From the NCBI GenBank assembly GCA_902470915.1, contig CABRIB010000099.1, positions 1 to 6,625 on the forward strand: a stretch of DNA of 6,625 nt. Reading direction: 5' to 3'. Position 1 is the stretch's first letter. Each line of letters begins with the position of its first letter. Position numbers and translations under genes: made by a program. Positions 1-5,891 of this stretch are shown in pieces. The DNA comes from an uncultured Collinsella sp. GTDB lineage: Bacteria; Actinomycetota; Coriobacteriia; Coriobacteriales; Coriobacteriaceae. The notes beneath the pieces are model-generated. The model was given only the letters and a program-made list of their open reading frames with translations. It searched no databases and was not told where the DNA came from.

Positions 1-49
1 ATCTACACAAGGGGTATCGTCGGCAGCGTCAGATGTGTATAAGAGACAG
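1..49 (+). other. Illumina Nextera adapter contamination (not genomic)
   Basis: Bases 1-8 (ATCTACAC) match the end of the Illumina P5 oligo. Bases 9-16 (AAGGGGTA) sit where the i5 index belongs. Bases 17-30 (TCGTCGGCAGCGTC) are the Nextera Read 1 adapter. Bases 31-49 (AGATGTGTATAAGAGACAG) are the 19-bp Tn5 mosaic end. All four parts are in the correct order without gaps. The index differs by one base from the i5 index I remember as S507 (AAGGAGTA), so it could be that index with a read error. Chromosomal sequence begins at base 50. The segment supplies a false ATG at 33 whose translation, MCIRDS, is a known adapter artefact. Confidence 0.98.
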
Positions 50-284
50 CCTCAACGCCAAGACCTCGGTCAAGGCCGTCTCGGTCAATCATGTTGAGGC
101 GTCCGAGAAGACGGTCGCGAGTGGCGGCTATCCCATCTCGCGCGACCTTTACTTCTTTGTGAAGGGTGTGCCTTCGCAGCAGGCGCAGGATTACATCGAC
201 TATGTGACGTCCGAAAAGATGGACAAGCAGATTCGCGAGGCGGGCTTTATTCCCGTCACCAACGACGAGAAGGGGAGTGAGTAG
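50..284 (+). CDS. pstS: PstS, phosphate-binding protein of the Pst ABC transporter (3' end only)
   Basis: This is the C-terminal part of the extracellular, probably lipid-anchored, phosphate-binding protein that delivers phosphate to PstC/PstA. Only 77 complete codons are present, from base 51 to the TAG at 282-284; base 50 is the last base of a cut codon. The stretch YPISRDLYFFVKG, followed by a helix (QAQDYIDYVTSEKMDKQIREAG) and a final FIPV, is typical of the PstS C-terminal lobe, where the chain returns with a YPlsR-type strand and closes with a GfvPl-type end. The signal peptide and the main phosphate-contacting loops lie upstream of the window. The ATG at 33 is not its start, because it belongs to the adapter. 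Pst context immediately downstream makes the identity secure. Confidence 0.9.
271..277 (+). promoter_or_regulatory. Ribosome binding site of pstC
   Basis: AGGGGAG ends 8 nt before the ATG at 286 and lies inside the last codons of pstS. This favours 286 over the in-frame GTG at 277, which is part of the site itself and would overlap pstS. Confidence 0.7.
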
Positions 285-285
285 C

Positions 286-1212
286 ATGGAAGCACAGGAA
301 AACTCCCAGACTGAGCAGAATGTTCAGACGCCCAAGAAGCGCGAGCTGGCGCTCGTATCGCGCAGTACCTATATCAAGGAGAAGGCGCTGCAGTGGATCT
401 TCTTTGCCTGCGCGTTCTTGGCGGTCGTTACCGTCATCCTGATTTTTGTCTTTACCACGTACTCGGCGCTGCCCGTCTTTACTGACATCGGTCTGGCTGA
501 CTTCTTTAGCTTTACGTGGGCGCCTTCCGAGGGCCACTACGGCATCTTGTCGCTGCTTGCTGGCTCGGGTCTGGTGACCGTCGGTGCGCTCGCCATGGGC
601 GTGCCGCTGGGCGTGGGTACGGCCGTTTACCTGGTCGAGATTGCCAGCAAGCGCGTGCGCAAGCTCATCAGCCCCGCCGTTGACCTGCTGGCGGGCATAC
701 CCTCCATCATCTACGGCTTCTTTGGCATGATCATCATCCGCCCGTTTATCGCACAACTGACCGGCGGCCTTGGTTTTGGTGCGCTGACGGCGTGGTTTGT
801 GCTCGCCATCATGATCGTCCCTACCATCACCACGCTCACCATCGATGCTCTCAATTCCATTCCCATGGGCATTCGCGAGGCATCGTATGCCATGGGTGCC
901 ACAAAGTGGCAGACCATCTATAAGGTCGTGCTACCTGCCGCGAAGCTGGGTATCGTTGATGCCATCGTGCTGGGTATGGGCCGTGCCATCGGCGAGACCA
1001 TGGCCGTGCTCATGGTCGTAGGTAACGCCCCGGTTATTCCCGACAGCATTGCGAGCCCCATCTCGACGCTCACGAGCCAGATTGCGCTCGACATGAGCTA
1101 TTCCTCGGGTCTGCACCGCTCGGCGCTGTTCGGCATGGGTGTGGTCCTGTTTATCATCTCCGCCACGCTGGTGGGTATCGTTCGTCTGATTTCCAAGAAG
1201 AAGAGGGGGTAG
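286..1212 (+). CDS. pstC: PstC, phosphate ABC transporter permease subunit
   Basis: This is one of the two membrane subunits that form the phosphate channel with PstA and are driven by PstB. The protein has 308 residues, a normal length. A charged cytoplasmic N-terminus (1-35) is followed by about six hydrophobic segments, roughly at 37-59, 88-118, 133-155, 166-189, 223-246 and 281-302. The cytoplasmic EAA loop that docks on the ATPase is intact: E198, A199, G204, then TKWQ and L216-P217. The MGRAIGET stretch after it is characteristic of Pst permeases. The ATG start lies 1 nt after the pstS stop; an in-frame GTG at 277 would add three residues but overlaps pstS. The pstA start follows 3 nt after its stop, so co-transcription and probably coupled translation are expected. 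Confidence 0.95.
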   Translation: MEAQENSQTEQNVQTPKKRELALVSRSTYIKEKALQWIFFACAFLAVVTVILIFVFTTYSALPVFTDIGLADFFSFTWAPSEGHYGILSLLAGSGLVTVGALAMGVPLGVGTAVYLVEIASKRVRKLISPAVDLLAGIPSIIYGFFGMIIIRPFIAQLTGGLGFGALTAWFVLAIMIVPTITTLTIDALNSIPMGIREASYAMGATKWQTIYKVVLPAAKLGIVDAIVLGMGRAIGETMAVLMVVGNAPVIPDSIASPISTLTSQIALDMSYSSGLHRSALFGMGVVLFIISATLVGIVRLISKKKRG

Positions 1213-1215
1213 GCT

Positions 1216-2121
1216 ATGTCCGATTCCGTTGACACGACGGTCGATACGACCTCGTCGCGCGAGCGCATCAAGCGTGCCCTTTCCCACGGCAAGAAGGGCC
1301 GCATCAACAAGGACCTGTCCAACAAGATCATGCTTGGCGTGTTTCGTGCCGCTGCCTACATCACCACGCTGGTGCTGGTCGCTATCATCGCCTACGTGGT
1401 CATCAACGGCCTGCCACACATCTCGCTCGACTTTATCTTCGGTTGGCCCCAGGGCGTCAACGCCGAGGGCGGAATTTGGCCCACGATCGTCTCGACCGTC
1501 TACGTGACGGCGCTCGCCATGCTTATCTGCACGCCGATCGCTGTGCTGGCAGCCGTCTATCTGGCCGAGTACGCCAAGCAGGGCAAGGTCGTCGAGCTCA
1601 TTCGCTACGCTGCTGACGCTTTGGCCTCGGTGCCCTCCATCGTTATGGGCCTGTTTGGCTACGCCTTGTTTGTCGAGGCTATGGGCCTGGGCCTTTCGAT
1701 GGTCTCGGCCGCTCTGGCGCTCGCGCTCTTGATGCTTCCCATCGTCATGCGCACCACCGAAGAAGCCATTCGCGCCGTTCCGCGCTATATCCGTTGGGGC
1801 GCGTACGGCCTGGGCGCTACCAAGTGGCAGGTCGTCTCCAAGATCGTGCTTCCTTCGGCCTTTGGCCGCATTGCCACGGGCATCGTCCTTGCCATCGGCC
1901 GTGCCATCGGCGAGACCGCCGTGGTGCTCTACACCATGGGCCAGGCCATCAATCTACCTATTTCGCCGCTCGATTCCGGTCGTCCCATGACCGTTCACCT
2001 GTACCTGCTTGCCAACGACGGCATCAACATGAACGCAGCCTACGGCACCGCGCTCTTGCTGATGGTGATCATTTTGGCCTTCAACCTGTTTGCGCGCTTC
2101 CTGTCGCGCAAGCGTCGCTAG
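1216..2121 (+). CDS. pstA: PstA, phosphate ABC transporter permease subunit
   Basis: This is the second channel subunit, partner of PstC, at 301 residues. A basic, Ser/Thr-rich cytoplasmic N-terminus (1-36) precedes about six membrane segments near 39-63, 88-118, 135-153, 157-178, 217-240 and 276-296. The C-terminal half resembles PstC closely (GATKWQ, IVLPSA, AIGRAIGETAVVL), as expected of paralogous subunits. The conserved Glu that opens the EAA loop is not seen: by eye it aligns with W194, while the central G200 and L212-P213 are kept. The start is the ATG at 1216, with a purine-rich AGAGGGGG site at the end of pstC. PstC and PstA are told apart by gene order and by the short lumenal loop here, which is secure in this operon context. 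Confidence 0.94.
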   Translation: MSDSVDTTVDTTSSRERIKRALSHGKKGRINKDLSNKIMLGVFRAAAYITTLVLVAIIAYVVINGLPHISLDFIFGWPQGVNAEGGIWPTIVSTVYVTALAMLICTPIAVLAAVYLAEYAKQGKVVELIRYAADALASVPSIVMGLFGYALFVEAMGLGLSMVSAALALALLMLPIVMRTTEEAIRAVPRYIRWGAYGLGATKWQVVSKIVLPSAFGRIATGIVLAIGRAIGETAVVLYTMGQAINLPISPLDSGRPMTVHLYLLANDGINMNAAYGTALLLMVIILAFNLFARFLSRKRR

Positions 2122-2133
2122 TTAAGGAGTCCC

Positions 2134-2933
<800 letters not shown>

Positions 2934-2937
<4 letters not shown>

Positions 2938-2965
2938 TCGGTGCGACTAGTCCCAAGCCGATCGG
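2934..2965 (+). other. Stem-loop at the pstB stop codon
   Basis: CTGATCGG (2934-2941) pairs with CCGATCGG (2958-2965) over 8 positions with one T-G pair, leaving a 16-nt loop. It begins at the pstB stop codon. There is no T-run after it, so it is not a standard intrinsic terminator. It could affect mRNA stability or the pstB/phoU expression ratio; this is speculative. Confidence 0.35.
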
Positions 2966-2988
2966 ATCTGGTCCGGTGCGTATTCACT

Positions 2989-3009
2989 GTGCGGGCGGCA
3001 TGACCGCAC
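2989..3009 (+). other. Stem-loop upstream of the phoU ribosome binding site
   Basis: GTGCGG (2989-2994) and CCGCAC (3004-3009) are a perfect 6-bp inverted repeat with a 9-nt loop. It ends 10 nt before the phoU site GGAGTG (3020-3025). A competing GCGG/CCGC pairing within it is possible. It is not followed by Ts. No clear promoter hexamers were seen in this 92-nt gap. Confidence 0.3.
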
Positions 3010-3029
3010 CCAACTGATTGGAGTGAACC

Positions 3030-3887
3030 ATGCGCAAACTGTTTTCCCGTCAGCTCATCGAGGCCCGTCACGAGATGCTGAGCATCTACGAGGCCGTCGA
3101 TCTGGCCCTCCACGATGCCGTGAAGGCCTATGTGACCGACGACCGCAAGCTCGCCACCAAGACCAAGAAGCGCACGCTTTCGATTGACGCACGCTGCGCC
3201 AACCTGGAGGCCGTCTGCTACAACCTGATTGCCACGCAGTCACCGGTCGCCTCCGACTTCCGCTTGCTGCAGACGATCATCTACGTCGACTTTAACCTGC
3301 AGCGCATGACCGATAAGGTTCGCCAGATTTGCCGCGCCACGCGTCATATGATCAAGGCCGACATCTCGCTGCCCAAGGAGCTTGTCGGCACGGTCGAGGC
3401 CGAGGCTGAGGCCGTCTACCAGGTGCTGGGCTCTTCGCTTTCTGCGCTCGTCACCAACGACATGTCCATCATCTGCAACTTGGCCGTCGAGGACGAGCCA
3501 GTGCACGCCGCCTACGAGAAGTTCTTCCGCACCTTTAACCGCATGGACACGGGCGATTTTATGGACGACGACAGCAACTATGACGACCTGCGCCGCGCCA
3601 TCATGGTATCGCGCTATCTCGATCGCATCGCCTCGATTTCCATCGATGCCGCCTGCCGTCTGACCTTCCTGTTGACCGGACAGCGTATGACTGCCGGTGA
3701 TATCGCCTGCACTGATGAGGATGAGCTCGAGAGCATGCGCGTGCCTTCGGGCGAGGGTGTTATCATGAGGCCCGCCGTCGATGCACGCTACGTTGCCAAG
3801 GTGCCCGTTAACGAGGTCAGCGAGGGTCTTCGCTACCTGCTCGATCATCTTGAGGATGAGGACGATGGCGAGGACGACGAGGAGTAA
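3030..3887 (+). CDS. phoU: PhoU-like phosphate-signalling regulator, divergent and C-terminally extended
   Basis: PhoU is a cytoplasmic all-helical protein that restrains phosphate uptake and signalling by linking the Pst transporter to the PhoR-type sensor kinase. The 285-residue product starts in the usual way (MRKLFSRQLIEARHEM) and contains two helical repeats. The key helices are at about 76-101 (DFR...QRMTD) and 187-210 (DDLRRAI...LDRIASISID). In typical PhoU each repeat carries an E/DxxxD metal-binding motif. Here the aligned positions are Q91...D95 and D198...S202, so each lacks one acidic ligand. From about 217 onward there is extra sequence ending in an acidic tail (LEDEDDGEDDEE), making it some 50-70 residues longer than common PhoU proteins. 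The start has GGAGTG 4 nt upstream. Position directly behind pstB supports the call; a changed mechanism is inference. Confidence 0.88.
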   Translation: MRKLFSRQLIEARHEMLSIYEAVDLALHDAVKAYVTDDRKLATKTKKRTLSIDARCANLEAVCYNLIATQSPVASDFRLLQTIIYVDFNLQRMTDKVRQICRATRHMIKADISLPKELVGTVEAEAEAVYQVLGSSLSALVTNDMSIICNLAVEDEPVHAAYEKFFRTFNRMDTGDFMDDDSNYDDLRRAIMVSRYLDRIASISIDAACRLTFLLTGQRMTAGDIACTDEDELESMRVPSGEGVIMRPAVDARYVAKVPVNEVSEGLRYLLDHLEDEDDGEDDEE

Positions 3888-3924
3888 GTAACCCCGTTCG
3901 TCGAAAGATTGTAAATACCTAAGT

Positions 3925-3963
3925 GAGCGCGGCCTTGCACATGCGAGGCCGCGCTCTTGCGTT
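3925..3963 (+). terminator. Probable terminator between phoU and yggS (perfect hairpin, weak T-tract)
   Basis: GAGCGCGGCCT (3925-3935) and AGGCCGCGCTC (3946-3956) form a perfect 11-bp stem with a 10-nt loop that can close further. The following TTGCGTT is a poor U-tract, so termination may be partial or factor-assisted. It lies 37 nt after the phoU stop and 50 nt before the yggS start, where an operon boundary is expected. Confidence 0.5.
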
Positions 3964-3992
3964 AGCATGGGACTACTTGTTTGGCTGTCTGC

Positions 3993-3997
3993 GGAGG
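3993..3997 (+). promoter_or_regulatory. Ribosome binding site of yggS
   Basis: GGAGG lies 9 nt before the ATG at 4007. It decides against the upstream in-frame GTG at 3923, which would place the 3925-3956 hairpin inside the coding region and add residues that do not resemble the family. Confidence 0.75.
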
Positions 3998-4006
3998 CGA
4001 TTGGCA

Positions 4007-4744
4007 ATGGATAACTATTTGGACTTGATACGCGCTCGCCGCGAGCAGATTCTCGAACGTTTTTATGCAGCACTCGATCGCGCGGGCCGTCCCCACGATG
4101 CCGCGCGCCTGATTGCCGTCTCCAAGACTGTTGGCGTTGATGAGACCGTTGCCGCTATTCAGGCGGGGTATCGCCATTTTGCCGAGAACCGCCCGCAGGA
4201 GCTCGTTCGCAAGCTTGCGGGCCTCGTAGAGCATCCGGAGCTACCCGAGGTGCGCTTCGATATGATCGGCAACCTGCAGACCAACAAGATCAATGCGGTT
4301 CTGGGCTCGGCCGAGCTGATTCATTCGGTGGGATCGCTGCATCTGGCGCAGGCGATCTCGAGCCGTGCTGTCCGCAAGATTGAGGCAGGCGAGCTCGCCG
4401 GCCCCCAGCGTGTGCTCATTGAGGTCAATGTGAGTGGTGAGGAGTCGAAGGGAGGCTTTTCGCCCGATGAGATTCGCGCCGCCGCGGGTGAGCTTGCGGA
4501 ACTTGAGGGAATTTGCGTACAGGGGCTTATGACTATGGCGCCCCGGGGGAATAAGGATGTGGCACGCCGCACCTTTGCGGGGCTTCGTGAGCTGAGGGAT
4601 GAGCTGGAGGCGGCGCATCCCGATTTGAACCTGCCTGAGCTTTCCTGCGGTATGAGCGAGGACTTTGAGTCTGCCCTTGAGGAGGGCTCTACGCTCGTTC
4701 GCCTGGGCAGGGTAGTATTTAGCCCGGAGTTTGCAGTAAAATAA
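4007..4744 (+). CDS. yggS: YggS/YlmE/PROSC-family PLP homeostasis protein
   Basis: This is a cytoplasmic pyridoxal-phosphate-binding protein that buffers and distributes PLP; no enzymatic reaction is established for the family. The 245-residue protein is the usual single-domain TIM-barrel size, much like the N-terminal half of alanine racemase. The PLP Schiff-base lysine is K40 in LIAVSKT. Other family marks are FAEN (58-61), FDMIGNLQTNK (84-94), LIHSV (104-108), EVNVSGEESKGGF (139-151), VQGLMTM (171-177), LSCGMSEDFESAL (212-224) and the phosphate-binding STLVRLG (228-234). The usual final IFG reads VFSPEF here, a small departure. It heads the division cluster, as ylmE does in other Gram-positives, 60 nt ahead of sepF. 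ATG 4007 is chosen from the GGAGG site and homology of MDNYLDLIRARR to family N-termini. Confidence 0.93.
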   Translation: MDNYLDLIRARREQILERFYAALDRAGRPHDAARLIAVSKTVGVDETVAAIQAGYRHFAENRPQELVRKLAGLVEHPELPEVRFDMIGNLQTNKINAVLGSAELIHSVGSLHLAQAISSRAVRKIEAGELAGPQRVLIEVNVSGEESKGGFSPDEIRAAAGELAELEGICVQGLMTMAPRGNKDVARRTFAGLRELRDELEAAHPDLNLPELSCGMSEDFESALEEGSTLVRLGRVVFSPEFAVK

Positions 4745-4790
4745 GGCTCTGAAGTGCGCACTGATTATCGGGGCGCCTGCACTAAACCGC

Positions 4791-4797
4791 GAGAGGA
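4791..4797 (+). promoter_or_regulatory. Ribosome binding site of sepF
   Basis: GAGAGGA lies 7 nt before the ATG at 4805. It rules out the in-frame GTG at 4754, which would prepend 17 residues to the membrane-binding helix that must sit at the SepF N-terminus. Confidence 0.7.
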
Positions 4798-4804
4798 CAC
4801 AACC

Positions 4805-5527
4805 ATGGGCTTCCTTGACGAGATTAAAAATAAGATGCACCTGGGCGGCCAGCAGGGTTACGACCAGGGTTATGGCCAGGACGACGACTACGGCTACGAT
4901 GACGGCTACGACGATGGCTATCAGAACAACGGCTACAGTGGTGCTTCGGGCGAGGGCTTCTACACCCAAGACGAGCCGAGCAACGGCCTGCTTGGCCAGA
5001 CGCGCCGCGGTGAAGCTGAGTCGGTTGCCGTGTATACGCGCTCCGGTCAGCTGGTCGGCGATGACTCCCGCCATGCCACGACGTATAACCCGCCTTCGCG
5101 CTCGCAGGACAGTGTTGCGAGCGGTTATCGTCCTGGTGCCTATGACACGCCGTCGAGCTACGCCGAGAATACCCGCGCCCGTGCCGCCGCTGCGCCCGCG
5201 CCTGCACCGAGCGATGCCTCGGCCTATGCGAGCAATATCATCAACGCCACGCCGCAGCTGCCGGCCTATGTCCTGCGCCCCGAGAGCTATGACGACGTGG
5301 AGACCGTGGTGCGCCGCGTTCGCACCAAGCAGCCTGTCGCACTGATTTTTGTGGGCGTACGCACCGAAGTTGCCAAGCGCGTCTTGGACTTCTCTTACGG
5401 CTTTGCCTGCGGTCTGGGTGCCACGGTCAAGGAGGTGGGCGACCGCGTGTTCATGGTGCTGCCCGCCGGTTGCGAGGTCAAAGATTCCGATCTCAAGAAG
5501 CTTCGTGCCGACGGCTACCTTAAGTAA
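4805..5527 (+). CDS. sepF: SepF, FtsZ-binding membrane anchor of the divisome
   Basis: SepF binds the membrane with its N-terminal helix and the FtsZ C-terminal tail with its folded domain, tethering and bundling FtsZ at midcell. The product has 240 residues. MGFLDEIKNKMHLGG (1-15) fits the amphipathic anchor. Residues about 18-46 are dominated by Gly, Tyr, Asp and Gln (YDDGY-type repeats), and a disordered, Ala/Pro-rich linker runs on to about 150. The C-terminal domain (about 153-225) shows the SepF pattern: YVLRPESYDDVETVVRRV, then PVALIFVGV, then AKRVLDFSYGFACGLGATVKEVGDRVFMVLP with the dimer-interface glycine region. The linker makes it longer than the roughly 150-residue Bacillus protein. 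It lies between yggS and yggT, the classic neighbours. Its stop codon is in the same frame as yggT, 21 nt upstream of that gene's likely start. Confidence 0.93.
   Translation: MGFLDEIKNKMHLGGQQGYDQGYGQDDDYGYDDGYDDGYQNNGYSGASGEGFYTQDEPSNGLLGQTRRGEAESVAVYTRSGQLVGDDSRHATTYNPPSRSQDSVASGYRPGAYDTPSSYAENTRARAAAAPAPAPSDASAYASNIINATPQLPAYVLRPESYDDVETVVRRVRTKQPVALIFVGVRTEVAKRVLDFSYGFACGLGATVKEVGDRVFMVLPAGCEVKDSDLKKLRADGYLK
4856..4942 (+). repeat. Low-complexity Gly/Tyr/Asp repeat coding region in sepF
   Basis: Codons 18-46 of sepF encode repeated GY spaced by D, Q and N. The core contains two tandem 12-base units of the form GGCTACGAYGAY (4892-4903 and 4904-4915), followed by a decayed third (GGCTATCAG). 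Such units can expand or shrink between strains. Confidence 0.6.
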
Positions 5528-5537
5528 AGACAAGACG

Positions 5538-5542
5538 AGGAG
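5538..5542 (+). promoter_or_regulatory. Ribosome binding site pointing to an ATC start for yggT
   Basis: AGGAG ends 6 nt before ATC 5549. No ATG, GTG or TTG lies at that distance. The site is the main evidence that yggT is translated from here rather than from the internal ATG at 5627. Confidence 0.65.
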
Positions 5543-5548
5543 ATTCCC

Positions 5549-5830
5549 ATCAACATCTACACTATCGTCCAGCTGGTCAACACGCTGTTCAACTTCTATT
5601 CCACGCTCATTGTCGTCTACTGCTTTATGACGTGGATTCCCATGAAGCAGGGTGGTTTGCTTCAGGATATTGCTGCGGTGCTTGATAGCGTGTGCGGTCC
5701 GTGGCTTAACCTGTTCCGTCGTTTCATCCCGCCGATGGGCGGTATCGATTTTTCGCCGGTCGTTGCGATTATTGCGTTGCAGTTGGTGCAGAGGCTGGTT
5801 CTGCAGCTTCTTATAGGTATACTCGTGTAG
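5549..5830 (+). CDS. yggT: YggT/YlmG-family small membrane protein with apparent non-canonical ATC start
   Basis: YggT (YlmG) is a two-helix inner-membrane protein found beside sepF; its role is unsettled but linked to division and envelope placement. From ATC 5549 the product is 93 residues, the family's normal length. It has a first membrane segment at about 6-26 (VQLVNTLFNFYSTLIVVYCF), the signature TWIP (28-31), the conserved PWLNLFRRFIPPMGGIDFSP block (about 52-71), and a second membrane segment at 72-92. Starting at the first conventional codon, ATG 5627, would remove 26 residues and the first membrane helix. The frame is open back to the sepF stop. ATT 5543 abuts the binding site too closely. 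Either ATC is used, or an original ATG has been altered by mutation or a base error. Family assignment is firm; the exact start is not. Confidence 0.85.
   Translation: MNIYTIVQLVNTLFNFYSTLIVVYCFMTWIPMKQGGLLQDIAAVLDSVCGPWLNLFRRFIPPMGGIDFSPVVAIIALQLVQRLVLQLLIGILV
5818..5823 (+). promoter_or_regulatory. Weak candidate -10 element ahead of divIVA
   Basis: TATACT at the end of yggT matches the -10 consensus at five of six positions and sits 68 nt before the divIVA start. No convincing -35 hexamer (the best at 17-nt spacing is CTGGTT) and no extended -10 TG were found, so it is only a possibility. Confidence 0.2.
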
Positions 5831-5891
5831 AACTGACTTAGTAACTTACGTCGGGCGTGTGGCGCCAAGGCGATGAAAAAGGAGACTTGTT

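Noticed and set aside
33..284. An 83-residue protein starting MCIRDS
   Set aside because: The ATG and the first six codons are mostly Nextera adapter. Only the part from base 51 is real pstS.
3..287. Minus-strand ORF of 94 residues ending SYTHLTLPTIPLV
   Set aside because: It is antisense to pstS and its C-terminus is the reverse-complemented adapter, a known artefact.
3923..4006. N-terminal extension of yggS from GTG 3923
   Set aside because: It lacks a binding site, contains the 11-bp hairpin and adds non-family residues, while ATG 4007 has GGAGG at 9 nt.
3967..4014. 15-codon ORF (MGLLVWLSAEAIGNG) overlapping the yggS start, as a leader peptide
   Set aside because: There is no ribosome binding site before it and no run of regulatory codons, so chance overlap is more likely.
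3240..4073. Minus-strand ORF of 277 residues opposite phoU
   Set aside because: It is a shadow of phoU: no recognisable domain, and it runs through the terminator-like hairpin.
4753..4762. Perfect palindrome AGTGCGCACT between yggS and sepF as an operator
   Set aside because: A single 10-bp palindrome in GC-rich DNA, without promoter elements around it, is not enough evidence.
4754..4804. N-terminal extension of sepF from GTG 4754
   Set aside because: It would bury the membrane-binding helix; ATG 4805 has a good binding site.
4241..5533. Minus-strand ORF of 430 residues opposite yggS and sepF
   Set aside because: Long antisense frames are common in GC-rich genes with biased third positions. 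The opposite strand has two well-recognised families, and the antisense product is low-complexity without motifs.
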